Shown here piece after piece: positions 22,701-29,217 of a stretch of DNA of 64,000 bases. The DNA is from Actinernus sp. WN-2022 (taxonomy: Eukaryota > Cnidaria > Anthozoa > Actiniaria > Actinernidae), in the NCBI GenBank assembly GCA_030867875.1, contig JAOWCC010001751.1, positions 27,334,369 to 27,398,368 on the forward strand. Reading direction: 5' to 3'. The notes beneath the pieces were generated by a model, which did not search any database, was not told where the DNA came from, and was given only the letters and a program-made list of their open reading frames with translations. Position numbers and translations under genes: made by a program. Numbering within the stretch: the first letter of the stretch is position 1; each line of letters begins with the position of its first letter.

Positions 22701-24171
22701 AGAAGGGCAATCAGGTTTTTTTTTTTCCAAAAAGGGGGCAATCAGGGTTTTGGAGCTCGGATTGGGTCAAACAGGGTCAGGGTCTGAGTCTCTTGGCCTC
22801 ACATACATACCCATTTTCCATGTAAGTACCCCCCCCCCCCCCCCGGGATTTCAACTAATGTTGTCTGGGAGTTAGGGAATAGGTCATTAGGAAATAGGGT
22901 GTTAGGGAATAGGTCATTAGGGTGAATTATGGTAACGAGTTATACGACCTGGACGACTCGGTCGACTTAACTTAGTTTATTTATCATTTTTTAGTCTGTG
23001 TTCAGCCGTCCGACATTATTCCCTAATACCCTATTCCCTATCTCCTAGACAACATTAATTGAAATAGGTGTATTGCTTGTTTCTTGTGAGCTTTATAGCT
23101 TTCTTTTGTTCTGATGTTTTTGGTTCTGTTTAATTTAACAATTTAACACACTATGTAGTCTTTATTAGGGAGCTTCAGATTCGAGTACGAGTACGACAAC
23201 GAGTACGACTTTTCACAATCGATGAACAGTTTAAAAAGATATATGAACAAACATATACTCTTAGTACAGTAGCTTGTTCTCGTGTCTGCAGCACTGCTTG
23301 GCAGAAATGAAAGATTTGTACTTTCTTGCGACAGAGATATTTTGACTCTAAAAGTCGTACTCGTAGTAAAAGTCGTACTCGTACTCGAATCTGAAGCTCC
23401 CTATTATTAACTCCACAGCGCTTAGTATGAGGATTCGTATACTATTAAAAAAATTGGTCTCGTGACTCACAAACGAGAACGCACAGAGATTTGAATAATA
23501 TGATAACCTCCGGTTTCGTGTTCGAATATTTACTTAGGATTGTACGTGTGCGAACAACACGAATCCTATCACGGATACTCGCGCTGTATTCCTAAATTAT
23601 GTTGTATATCTGGAAAAAAAGAAACCGTACTGAATTGTTGTTAGTTGTATTACAGTGTATCGGGTGACTTCTAAACGAAAACCACATGTGTTAAACCACG
23701 GATACAAATATCATTATCTCTGACCACAAATTACCCCCAGTACCTTTATCAAGTGCATTTCCTTCATTAAAATATATATACTTTACAATTTTGTTATTCT
23801 TGACACAAAAATAAAGCTCTTACTTACCAGCCCTGTGTGAAATTTAGCTGAATAAACTTCGATACATTTTCATTCAAACTCGCGAGTTGGATGAAGAGAA
23901 GCCCAAGGATTCCACCGATAACCGAAGCTGGAAGATAAAGCTTCTGGAAAATCCAACAATAGAGTCGCAGGAGTTTCCCAAGCACGAGAAGAAAGCACAG
24001 CCAACAGAACGAGGCCACTGCCGAGTATGGTAGAGGTTTTGGCGCCTCTGCGCAGAGGTAGTTCACGAGAGTGAAGCCATCTCGGCAAAAACAGGCTGAT
24101 CCCGTGGCGTTGTTCTCAATGCAGATGCCGTTTGCGCCACAAGAATCGGATAGGGACGTATTACAGGTCAT
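1639..24171 (-). CDS. GltS/ESS sodium-glutamate symporter-like gene with EGF-like N terminus (8 exons)
   Basis: Predicted sodium-coupled glutamate/anion symporter of the ESS (GltS) family, acting in a membrane. Eight exons at 24171-23828, 21116-20945, 19523-19422, 19082-18922, 15050-14816, 12359-12133, 9292-9098 and 1702-1639 have matching phases and total exactly 1500 nt (499 residues plus stop). Residues 1-40 form an EGF-like module with six cysteines spaced C-x7-C-x5-C-x9-C-x-C-x10-C, and NTS and NAT glycosylation sites. The rest is a run of hydrophobic segments. Family hallmarks seen are LYLPASVIGG in exon 1, GFAGGHGTAGG in exon 3, the GGDFGLASATLGL segment in exon 4, DASLMERL and DFLITSA in exon 6, and ATGLVLLRMVDPE in exon 7. 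Bacterial GltS is about 400 residues; the excess is mainly the N-terminal extension. No signal peptide is seen, and a TTTCTTTCCCTAAG acceptor-like tract just before the ATG suggests an upstream signal-peptide exon, so the start is uncertain. All introns carry transposons. Confidence 0.92.
1790..1968. mobile_element. MITE with about 40-bp terminal inverted repeats
   Basis: The left arm (1790-1830) and right arm (1925-1968) are inverted copies, both containing AAGAAGCCTT and TTTATACTATCATAAAA. The inner ends are themselves near-palindromic. It is a short non-coding element in the intron/3' flank of the transporter gene. Confidence 0.8.
2100..2420 (+). repeat. 42-bp minisatellite encoding heptad-like peptides
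   Basis: Alternating 21-bp half-units, one with GAGTTTNNNNTTATCACTA and one with GAGTTTCANACTTTACTAGG. In the frame open from 2061 to 2306 they translate into 7-residue half-repeats such as EFKLSLH and EFHTLLG. Later units lose frame. The inverted copy lies at about 8320-8640. Confidence 0.8.
2493..3250 (+). pseudogene. Element-encoded unknown protein, left-arm copy (frameshifted)
   Basis: Two overlapping open stretches, 2493-2774 and 2771-3250, in different frames. Comparison with the right arm shows a one-base difference near 2630 (GTGTTGG here, GTGTTTGG there) that breaks the frame. The second part is intact for 159 residues and contains FLCDIILLSGP, FETTIHEAFEDV and GPGHHGIDGT. It vaguely resembles N-terminal regions of expanded HECT-associated proteins in cnidarian and fish genomes, but that is an impression only; the function is unassigned. 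Confidence 0.45.
3371..3451 (+). repeat. Three 33-bp repeats each with a TATA-box motif
   Basis: AGGTATATAAAAGG occurs at 3371, 3404 and 3437, exactly 33 bases apart. A fourth, partial match (AGGTATATAAAA) lies at about 7407. They follow the left arm's open reading frame and could act as promoter units for the element core. Confidence 0.7.
4028..6124 (+). repeat. 231-bp satellite array, about nine units
   Basis: The phrase TTCGGAGTCC recurs with a period of exactly 231 bases (GG at 4259, 4490, 4721, 4952, 5183, 5414, then 5686 and 5917). The first unit starts near 4028 and the last ends near 6124. One unit near 5560-5690 is rearranged, with a short internal duplication. Copies are highly similar, implying recent homogenisation. 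Open frames within the unit are low-complexity by-products. Confidence 0.93.
6405..6670 (-). repeat. Single inverted satellite unit facing the array
   Basis: Reverse complement of one 231-bp unit: AGCAAAGGACGAAACGAGTT appears at both ends, with the GAATTCAAAGCAAAGCCGAT section between. It makes the satellite region itself a partial foldback. Confidence 0.85.
6671..7429. other. Inner spacer of the foldback element
   Basis: No gene recognised. Overlapping minus-strand open stretches near 7025-7316 have no recognisable features. GAATGAGGGGGCGGAGC and a similar AGAGAGGCGGGGC motif about 60 bases later form an imperfect local repeat (6730-6800). Confidence 0.5.
7430..8693 (-). repeat. Right arm of the foldback element
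   Basis: Inverted copy of 2049-3319. It holds the same minisatellite (8320-8640) and the same coding remnant on the minus strand. The outer end reads ATCAGAG, the reverse complement of the left end. Confidence 0.88.
7509..8202 (-). pseudogene. Element-encoded unknown protein, right-arm copy (frameshifted)
   Basis: Reads on the minus strand as 8202-7774, then 7880-7509 in another frame. A small deletion near 7850 relative to the left arm breaks it, at a different place from the left-arm break. The first 100 residues are Ser/Arg/Asn-rich, followed by the FLCDIILLSGP and FETTIHEAFEDV parts. Family not assigned. Confidence 0.45.
8687..8760. repeat. Inverted repeat at the foldback element's right end
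   Basis: ATCAGAGCACGCGTACTATC (8687-8706) is mirrored by GATAGTACGATCGCTCTGAT at about 8741-8760. The CTCTGAT terminus of the large element is therefore present twice. It may be a separate small MITE or a complex terminus. Confidence 0.6.
8851..8953. mobile_element. Short palindromic MITE
   Basis: AAGCAATAAACCACACATTT at 8851 is mirrored by AATGTGTGGTCTATTGCTT ending at 8953, giving arms of about 32 bp. It is non-coding. Confidence 0.75.
9098..9292 (-). CDS. GltS-like gene, exon 7
   Basis: Flanked by acceptor ATATTTCAG and donor GTAAAT. It starts with G, completing TGG (Trp) from exon 6, and ends with two bases (AA). It encodes WFERGIADFGMNTGVIATG and then LLRMVDPE, FKQLLHSPF and MGGG, matching the late conserved region of ESS-family transporters, where ATGLLLLRMVDP is characteristic. 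Confidence 0.9.
9366..9576. mobile_element. MITE with about 70-bp inverted arms
   Basis: TCGCAAAGGCGCTTGGGATC at about 9372 is mirrored by GATCCCAAGCGCCTTTGCGA near 9551-9570. The arms continue inward through GAACCCAAACAGACATGGCG and its complement. The spacer is short and non-coding. Confidence 0.82.
10331..11090. repeat. Inverted pair carrying GCATTCT septamers
   Basis: 10331-10390 and 11010-11090 are inverted copies. The right copy has a run of TCTGCAT 7-mers (11038-11079, about five), the left only two to three. Flanking sequence such as GACGCCGTTCTGCA is shared, so the difference is a repeat-number change. Confidence 0.75.
11094..11400 (+). repeat. Direct duplication of about 100 bp
   Basis: CGAACTTTTCTACTTTCGAC and the next 85 bases (11106 on) recur from 11306. 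The GATAGCCTTGTGAGCAAT plus ATAGAAGTTATTATCGAC block also occurs at about 10213-10266 and 11203-11240. This patchwork suggests serial local duplications. Confidence 0.8.
11986..12132. other. Intron sequence
   Basis: Short stretch between the TTAA element and exon 6; nothing recognised. Confidence 0.5.
12133..12359 (-). CDS. GltS-like gene, exon 6
   Basis: Acceptor CTTTTTAG, donor GTAAGA. It begins in phase 0 and ends with TG (completed to TGG by exon 7). It encodes LIDASLMERLASSSLDFLIT, then hydrophobic stretches including APLLILCGCGFLWNFIMLG. The MER...LDFL.TSA pattern and the following helix are typical of the ESS family. Confidence 0.92.
12447..12658. mobile_element. Small MITE related to the 9.7-12.0 kb element
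   Basis: Ends AAAGGGGCTATG... and ...GTCACACAGCACCTTT resemble the AAGGCGCTGTGTCACGG termini of the element at 9710-11981. Both are placed at TTAA-like sites. It abuts the palindromic element that starts at 12663. Confidence 0.55.
12663..14334. mobile_element. 1.67-kb near-complete palindrome at a TTAA site
   Basis: Arms 12663-13429 (767 bp) and 13564-14334 (771 bp) are inverted copies around a 134-bp spacer. Terminal GGTGGCTCGCC / GGCGAGCCACC is flanked directly by TTAA on both sides (12659-12662 and 14335-14338). Just inside each end is a small palindrome, CCTGGATTTTCCAGG. No coding region. The TTAA target suggests piggyBac- or Kolobok-type mobilisation. Confidence 0.9.
14488..14640. repeat. 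Decayed repeat with CATAAGCGGCC motifs
   Basis: CTCTAAGTGACCAACTCTCATAAGCGG and a second CCTCCCATAAGCGGCAACC resemble, in part, the terminus of the pogo-like MITE at 53916-54412. It is too degraded to delimit. Confidence 0.35.
14816..15050 (-). CDS. GltS-like gene, exon 5
   Basis: Acceptor TTCCCCAG, donor GTTTGT. One base completes AGA (Arg) from exon 4 and it ends in phase 0. It encodes SRPLAGIQTVRASSIDVLAF, the LAVLGIAMLFGYGI helix and LSGIPLFPLCMAGGIIIQ, matching central ESS helices before the MER motif. Confidence 0.9.
15095..15232. mobile_element. MITE fragment, family M1 (copy 1 of 4)
   Basis: Contains TTTGATTGGATCAGCAGGAC and ACTGTAACCGT, shared in inverted orientation with copies at about 32820-33010, 38047-38260 and 43540-43705. 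The common core reads TTTTTGTCCTNCTGATCCAA. It is non-coding. Confidence 0.6.
15693..16072 (+). mobile_element. 3' tail of a second LINE, inserted in the first
   Basis: The plus strand encodes IWQTIPTEIKNLRH and FKKHYKKHLL, then a stop; this is a typical LINE ORF2 C terminus. A 3' UTR ending AATAAAGAAATCTGAATC follows. It separates two parts of the minus-strand LINE that belong together (ending SQQNTQ and resuming STRLASRSS). The UTR has a hairpin shared with 59532-59570. Confidence 0.8.
15917..15954 (+). repeat. Conserved 3' UTR stem-loop, copy 1
   Basis: CAGTCGTTAA (15917-15926) can pair with TTAACCACTG (15945-15954) with one mismatch, around an 18-nt loop starting CTCGAAAGC. The equivalent in the LINE tail at 59532-59570 pairs perfectly with different bases at two positions. 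Confidence 0.65.
16446..16606. mobile_element. 161-bp MITE inside the LINE
   Basis: Terminal GGCCATTTTGACGATGTTGC at 16446 is mirrored at the right end by GCAACATCGTCAAAATGGCC. Taking it out with one copy of a 2-bp AT duplication makes the LINE reading frame continuous (QVN then YITKK), which fixes it as a later insertion. Confidence 0.88.
17833..18091 (+). mobile_element. Possible LTR with preceding polypurine tract
   Basis: GAAGGGGGGGGAAGT (17836-17850) resembles a polypurine tract. A segment starting TGTCC (17853) and ending TTAACA (18091) follows, with TCTATAAAACG as a TATA-like motif. No coding part and no second LTR were found, so it could be a truncated LTR element or coincidence. Confidence 0.35.
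18427..18725. mobile_element. Second copy of the G-run element (truncated)
   Basis: CTCCTGTTTGTGACGTATTA and the GGGTCAGGGTTTTGA-rich body match 22275-22820. The right end finishes in a C run at 18716-18722 after CACATACATA. The left G run is missing. Confidence 0.75.
18922..19082 (-). CDS. GltS-like gene, exon 4
   Basis: Acceptor TTTTTTCACAG, donor GTATTG (weak). Starts in phase 0, ends with AG completed by exon 5. It encodes LGFKNGGDFGLASATLGLVF, a helix, and a charged loop (WVKRERIDTAQEV). The G-A-D-x-G-L-x-x-A-T-x-G-L pattern is a family hallmark. Confidence 0.9.
19422..19523 (-). CDS. GltS-like gene, exon 3
   Basis: Acceptor ATTTTTAG, donor GTAGAG; phase 0 at both ends, 34 codons. It encodes ILPVGFAGGHGTAGGLTDTY. 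The GFxGGHGTA motif is the most conserved signature of the ESS family, in a re-entrant/helix region thought to contribute to substrate and sodium binding. Confidence 0.93.
19961..20412 (+). pseudogene. DUF3504/Crypton-related (ZMYM/QRICH-like) gene fragment, frameshifted
   Basis: The plus-strand ATG at 19961 opens 87 residues with an acidic N terminus and VPTNTRRSKKLAVKVWETWA, typical of the N-terminal part of Crypton-derived DUF3504 proteins. After a stop at 20222 the family continues in other frames: FIVEVRKEDRDDFRLPRSIT, then LSRHVKEV and FRAALDSRMKE up to 20410, where AAAGAG is followed by a GTATGT donor. At least two frame changes are needed, so it is inactive. It lies in the intron between transporter exons 3 and 2, on the opposite strand. 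Confidence 0.72.
20521..20616. repeat. Perfect-looking hairpin
   Basis: CTCATTAGTATGCGATAAA (20531-20549) is mirrored by TTTATCGCATACTAATGAG (20591-20609). Inside, TAAATAGTGTGATAA and TTATCACGCTATTTA also pair. It is probably a tiny MITE. Confidence 0.75.
20945..21116 (-). CDS. GltS-like gene, exon 2
   Basis: Acceptor TTTCATCTCAG, donor GTAAGC. One base completes TGG (Trp) from exon 1; ends in phase 0. It encodes YSLAGFLINIVFSSLFLG, then IWQQAGPQLMYGMLIAWGQW and a further helix. The IW..AGPQ..YG...WGQ pattern is typical of the family. Confidence 0.92.
21117..22242. other. Intron sequence without recognised genes
   Basis: Low-complexity poly-C/poly-A (21560-21590), G/C-rich stretches and AT-rich filler. 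Short open frames here have no recognisable features. Confidence 0.5.
22243..23073. mobile_element. Outer MITE carrying a nested insertion
   Basis: ATACACCTATTTCAA at 22243 and TTGAAATAGGTGTAT ending at 23073 are mirrored. After the inner insertion, TAATGTTGTCT and GGGAATAGG repeats are mirrored by ...CCTATTCCC...AGACAACATTA on the right. The inner element splits the left arm. Confidence 0.82.
22259..22847. mobile_element. G-run element with 8-bp target duplication
   Basis: Bounded by ATTTCAAC at 22251-22258 and again at 22848-22855. Its ends are CCCGAGGGGGG... and ...CCCCCCCGGG, with matching GTATGTATGTG-type subterminal sequence (inverted). The body is rich in GGGTCAGGGTTTTGA. An 8-bp duplication suggests hAT-type mobilisation. 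Confidence 0.82.
23168..23401. mobile_element. 234-bp MITE with TATTA flanks
   Basis: Terminal GGGAGCTTCAGATTCGAGTA (23168) is mirrored by TACTCGAATCTGAAGCTCCC (ends 23401); TATTA flanks both ends (23163-23167 and 23402-23406). Subterminal GAGTACGA-type repeats continue inward. Confidence 0.88.
23828..24171 (-). CDS. GltS-like gene, exon 1 (or first recognised exon)
   Basis: ATG at 24171, donor GTAAGT after TG. Residues 3-40 form an EGF-like module (Cys at 3, 11, 17, 27, 29, 40; CFCRDGF matches the C-x-C-x2-G-F signature). A Pro-rich linker, a hydrophobic helix (ASFCWLCFLLVLGKLLRLY) and LYLPASVIGGILGLLFIQL, the ESS entry motif, follow. The frame stays open upstream to an acceptor-like TTTCTTTCCCTAAG tract, so a preceding exon may exist. 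Confidence 0.88.
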
Positions 24172-24677
24172 GCTTAGGGAAAGAAACTCTTGCGCTCCAG
24201 AAATAAGACTAAACGATTAACAACATACACTACCAGGCACTAGCTAATTGTTAAAACAGATTTACATTTGGATGAAACCTGATCTCCTTTCTCTATCAAA
24301 TATCTGGTTTGCGACGACTGACGGGTCGATATTGAAGTTTATATTTGTCATTTCTCGCCCAATAAGCGGGCACCGTGGAAACAGTGCTAATATTTAGTTC
24401 AGAGTACAGTATTTCATCGATTAAGCGCCCTCCCTCAAATAAGCGCCTCCCTCGTTGTACGATCAGCTTTTTTGTAGTCCTTGGACTTGTTCACTTATTC
24501 ATAATTCATTTTCCATAACGGTTTTCCATTGACGATTTTTCGATAACGATATGAATCCTTGAGACTCGCTGAGAGTTTCCGAACTACTTTGAAAAAATAA
24601 AGGAGTTCAAAACGAATAAATTATGGCGACAAAATAAACAAAGAAATAAAGTTCATTAGCTATTTAAACAATACGTC

Positions 24678-24775
24678 TTATACTCTTATCACCCTGAAAC
24701 GAGCATAAAACATTTAATAGCTAAACTGCATTAAACACAAACAACAGATCAGGGATGGGCATCTCGTTTATTGAT
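24678..24775 (-). repeat. Split repeat B2
   Basis: 98 bp identical in extent to 25061-25158 (TTATACTCTTATCACCCTG ... TTTATTGAT). Terminal on the 3' side of the element. Confidence 0.88.
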
Positions 24776-24884
24776 ACTTGTCGGACACGTATAATTACAG
24801 CAGTATATAATGTTGCATGGCCAATCACGTCTGTATAGATGTGTAGTTAGTAATTTCTTCTGTTCTCAACATATATCCCGAAGA

Positions 24885-25061
24885 AAATTTAGGTATCAAG
24901 GTAGAGAAACGCCTTCGAATGATTCTTACATATTAATCACTCTTCTTATACACCCTCAACGCAATCCCAACGGGATTATGTAACTTGTTTATATAACATA
25001 ACAACATTCTGCATTAATTCCTACCCACTTGTGTACATTCCGTAACGCTAATAAATATATT
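24885..25061 (-). repeat. Split repeat A2
   Basis: 177 bp matching 29218-29394, from AAATTTAGGTATCAAGG to AATAAATATATT. Contiguous with B1. Confidence 0.9.
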
Positions 25062-25158
25062 TATACTCTTATCACCCTGAAACGAGCATAAAACATTTAA
25101 TAGCTAAACTGCATTAAACACAAACAACAGATCAGGGATGGGCATCTCGTTTATTGAT
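25061..25158 (-). repeat. Split repeat B1
   Basis: 98 bp matching B2 at 24678-24775; directly abuts A2, reproducing the expected circle junction. Confidence 0.88.
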
Positions 25159-26250
25159 GCCCGACCTTCGATGATAAAGAAAGACCATGATGCAAGCTAA
25201 ACATTCAAACTTCTAGAAACTGAAAGCAAAGAACAAGGTTGTCTTGACGTACGTATCCATCTTTTGATCAGTACTATTTACTTTGACCTAAACAATAGTG
25301 TAATGGTACTTGTAATAAGGTCTGTTTCAGCCATAAACACTTGTGAAACGATCCTATAAATATCAGTCTTACTCTTCAGCAATGATATACAGCTCGACAG
25401 AACTGTTATCGCAAAATTTGACATCGCAGTAGTACAAACTGGCTAACTCAGTGAAACGCGGTGTATGCTGTAACACAAATTGCGGTTTAGTGAAGTCTGA
25501 AAAATTCACGGTAACATTCATTTCTGAAGTAACAGGCCCCTTCTTGGAGTTAGTTCAGATAATTTCCTTTTTTACCGGCTTAAAGAATATAACTGACGTA
25601 CTAATTTTGGAGCGCAAATGCTGGTAAAGCTGTAGAATTTCTACGCCCAATTATTTCCGTAAAATAGAGGCTCTTGTACTGAATATGGACAATTACATTG
25701 TTAGTAATAATCTTACAGCGCAACTGAAATCTCATAGAGACGGTAGAGGAGAAATTTCGGATAGGCCCAAATTATTGAAGGCTCTTGAATATATGTCCAT
25801 TGTGTTAGCTTCCGCTTGAACAGCACGCAGGGGCGGCTGCTAACTTCCGTAACTGTGGATCCATAAAGCCATTAACTTTCAATGCAAATTAAACGCTTGT
25901 TCACCTTGTAAAAGGAGATAAAAAACAATAATATATTAGAACAGGCCCAGTGGCCGCAACGTGATGCACAAACCACATTTCTCTATAATAAACAGGCTAT
26001 TCAGTGTGTCGTTCCAGTGAACATAAAGTTAATGAGCCAGTGCTGTTATACTGCCGTTCTGTCTATACGGGCTTGTTATATAGCAGTAAAACTATGCTCC
26101 AACAGTAACAGAGATCGTGTGCTAAGTTTCAGAAACGAGCAATGATTTTATATTATATTAAACCAGTGTTCAAAGACTTTTCCATTCTAAACAGACAAAA
26201 TCACTATAGCAAATTATGTCTACCGTATTCCGTAACTAGTAGAATTAATG

Positions 26251-27058
26251 CCTTTACACTGGCTAGCAGTCTAGACCAGTTAAGATACTGCCGTACTCTC
26301 TAGCAGTCTAGATCGGCCAGTTAAAATAATTAGCGGTAATAAAATGCTCCATCGAGCAATAAAAACACTGTATCGTATTGAGTTGTATTGTTAAACTGCC
26401 ATTCTCAACCTGAGACAAAATCAAAGTAAAATTAATGCCTTTTCACTGGCTAGCAGTCTAGACCAGTTAAGATACTGCCGTACTCTCTAGCAGTCTAGAT
26501 CGGCCAGTTAAAATAATTAGCGGTAATAAAATGCTCCATCGAGCAATAAAAACACTGTATCGTATTGAGTTGTATTGTTAAACTGCCATTCTCAACCTGA
26601 GACAAAATCAAAGTAAAATTAATGCCTTTTCACTGGCTAGCAGTCTAGACCAGTTAAGATACTGCCGTACTCTCTAGCAGTCTAGATCGGCCAGTTAAAA
26701 TAATTAGCGGTAATAAAATGCTCCATCGAGCAATAAAAACACTGTATCGTATTGAGTTGTATTGTTAAACTACCATTCTCAACAGACAAAATCAATAGCA
26801 AAATGTCTACCGTAAACCGTAACTAGTAGAATTAATGCCTTTACACTGGCTAGCAGTCTAGACCAGTTAAGATACTGCCGTACTCTTGCAGTCTATAGCC
26901 CGGCCAGTTAAAATAATTAGCGGTAATAAATGCTCCATCGAGCAATAAAAACATTGTATCGTATTGAGTTGTATTATTAAACTGCCATTCTCAACAGACA
27001 AAATCAATGACAAATTGTCTAAATGTCATACCAGAAACTAATATATTGCCTTTACACT
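26251..27058 (+). repeat. Tandem array of about 187-221 bp inside the DIRS element
   Basis: ACTGGCTAGCAGTCTAGACC recurs after each CCTTT start at 26251, 26438, 26625 and 26838, and a partial unit begins at 27059. The first two periods are exactly 187 and the later ones 213 and 221. Units contain GCTCCATCGAGC, a small palindrome. Confidence 0.9.
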
Positions 27059-27132
27059 GGCAGTAGCAGACATGCTTTGCGATTCTTTTCTGTACTGGGA
27101 AATATCGGTACCAACGTAACGAGCAGCTAGAA

Positions 27133-28667
27133 TTCACCAGCCAAACTTGCGGCCACGGAATCAATGCCTAGCATATCTGTATTTAAGTACTTTGAATAAA
27201 ATCGAGGAACTTTACCGTTTTTAAAACTAGCAAAACAGTCGATTGGGAGCAAGGTCCCGGCCAGTAAGACGTAGCTGCACAAAATAAGAGTATTTCACTC
27301 TCCAGTCTTAATAAACAACAACATAATCCGCATTCTTATTGAGAGTACGAGGTACCATTCTGGCTCGATGTCAGCGTTATTTACTTTGGCACAATAGCAT
27401 TTATCTAACACCTAATTTGTGCAAATGATCTTTCATGCTGCCAGAATAAACAAGTTTGAACTGCTTAATTGTCCATGAACCACTTGACAATAGTATCGGA
27501 TAGTAAGTGTACAAAATGATACAGGGCAAAATTAACATATTCTTTATTTCCATCCAAGTGAAGCTTGCTGAATGGTTTCATTTCTAGTGAGTCCCAATTC
27601 TTATGCATTACCATCGATATAAAGGCAGCACAACCGACATCACTGACACGTACATGTACGTGCGTCTGTATGAACGATTCTAGTTGGTAGACGGACAGTA
27701 TTCACAAGTGATTTCGACTAATATGGTTCGTCGGTGTGTTACGCTTCTAGAAGTGAATTCTCATAAAAAGCGTCCAGGATTACAAAGGAATCCCACCTTG
27801 TCTAGCATTGATTACCGTCGTCTAGGTAAACGACTATCTTGATACTCAATATAATATACGCGAATATTGCAGTAACAGCTTCATACGTTTCAGTAGTGAA
27901 TATGTTAGGACCAGTAGACAAAATAAATGGCAAAACAGTAAACTTCTAGTACTTCATAGCACCACCGAATGGCCAGGAAAAACCTAACACTTATTGATCT
28001 AGCGGGAAAATCTTAGTATGGTGATAACCCTATTTGACAAAAATTGCCGGTCGAATACAAAACATTGGCAAACACCCATACCATCATCTAGGTAAACAAC
28101 TAATTTAAACGTTTTACAACGAGAATATTTCACTAGCAGTCTCATAAGTTAAGTGAATATGTAAGGACTTGAACTTGGACCAGTTGACAAGCCAAATGGC
28201 AAGACCGTAAACGTGTAGTATTTCGTAACAGCGCCGAATGGCCAGGAAAAACCTAACACTTACTGATCTAGCGAGAAAATCTCAATATGGTGATAACCAG
28301 GTTTAATATCAGACGAATAAAGCCAATTTGACGAAAGATCTAACAGACGATCAAGCATAGGCTTGGCATCTACAAATAACAGGCATTCGGATATCTAAGG
28401 TTCTAATAAAAGCCTATTTTCACCGTTTGACTGAATCGAAACATACAATGGATTTACCACCGTAGGGGCGAAGCTGCATTCCACTACTGATTCAACATCT
28501 AACAGAGCAATAGTAGCCTTCTGTACGAATTCACTGTTTTGAATTGCTAACTTATTGTTACTAAACCGCGCCAGGGCGGGAGTAGTACAAAACGGAAAAT
28601 TGTATTGCTCAAAAACAGTTTGCTGAATGAATTGAGCTCCTATAAAGTGCTCCCAAAACCCAAACAT
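27133..28667 (-). pseudogene. DIRS-type reverse transcriptase/RNase H, decayed
   Basis: Minus strand: NPLYVSIQSNG near 28450 (start of RT); then the DIKPGYHHIEIF motif near 28310, a Leu-Gly-Phe-Ser-Trp block, TVLPFGLSTG and VVYLDDG (catalytic Asp pair at 28081-28097). The palm is then repeated in a second, diverged copy ending in another VVYLDDG at 27815-27831. An RNase H-like region follows (AAFISMVMHKNWDS, VKWFMDN, about 27440-27640) and then CFASFKNGKVPRFYSKYLN (about 27200). Several stops and frame changes interrupt it. Confidence 0.8.
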
Positions 28668-29217
28668 GTGAACTAGTCTTCCTTAGACCTTTTTCAGATA
28701 TCACAATTTCCGCTGTATTACGCGTAGTTACGCTCAAGCGTGCTCATTGTCAAAGAATTGGAAATTTCAGACGACAGATTATACTTAGCTTTTCCTAGCC
28801 TGTGCACAGTATCTTCGTACTTCTTGTCCACCACACTTTCAATTGGTTGTGGTCGTACTTGTCGAGGCACCGCTATTGGTTATTTGGACTTGCTGCAAAA
28901 TTCGCCAAGTGTCAAAGCTTCCCGCAGCTGAACACTTGTCCTTTGCCTGAAGACTCGTGGTGTAGCGAAAGGGTTGATACCGCGCTGAGAGACATCCTGT
29001 ACTGTTTATTCCCTCTGATCCTCGCACGTGGCTCTCTTTTCTGCGACACGACGTAGCTTCTTTTCAGCACTAAAATCTTCGGCCAGCTCATCAGACTCTG
29101 TATTCTTCAGGAACTGTCCAGCCAGCAAAGCTTCCAAATTCGAAGAACCATGCAGTTGCTCTTTGAGGAGACTACGGGAGTTTCGGTTTTGCTTACCAGT
29201 TCTGGGTCCGACATCAT
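28668..29217 (-). pseudogene. Probable first ORF of the DIRS element, decayed
   Basis: Directly after repeat A1, an ATG ATG (about 29212-29217) opens a frame (MSDPELVSK...) that is soon broken by frame changes. In position it corresponds to the gag-like ORF of DIRS-order elements. No zinc knuckle seen. Confidence 0.45.

Noticed and set aside
26251..27058. CRISPR-like array
   Set aside because: Units are 187-221 bp and repeat as a whole, without short repeats separated by unique spacers; the genome is eukaryotic.
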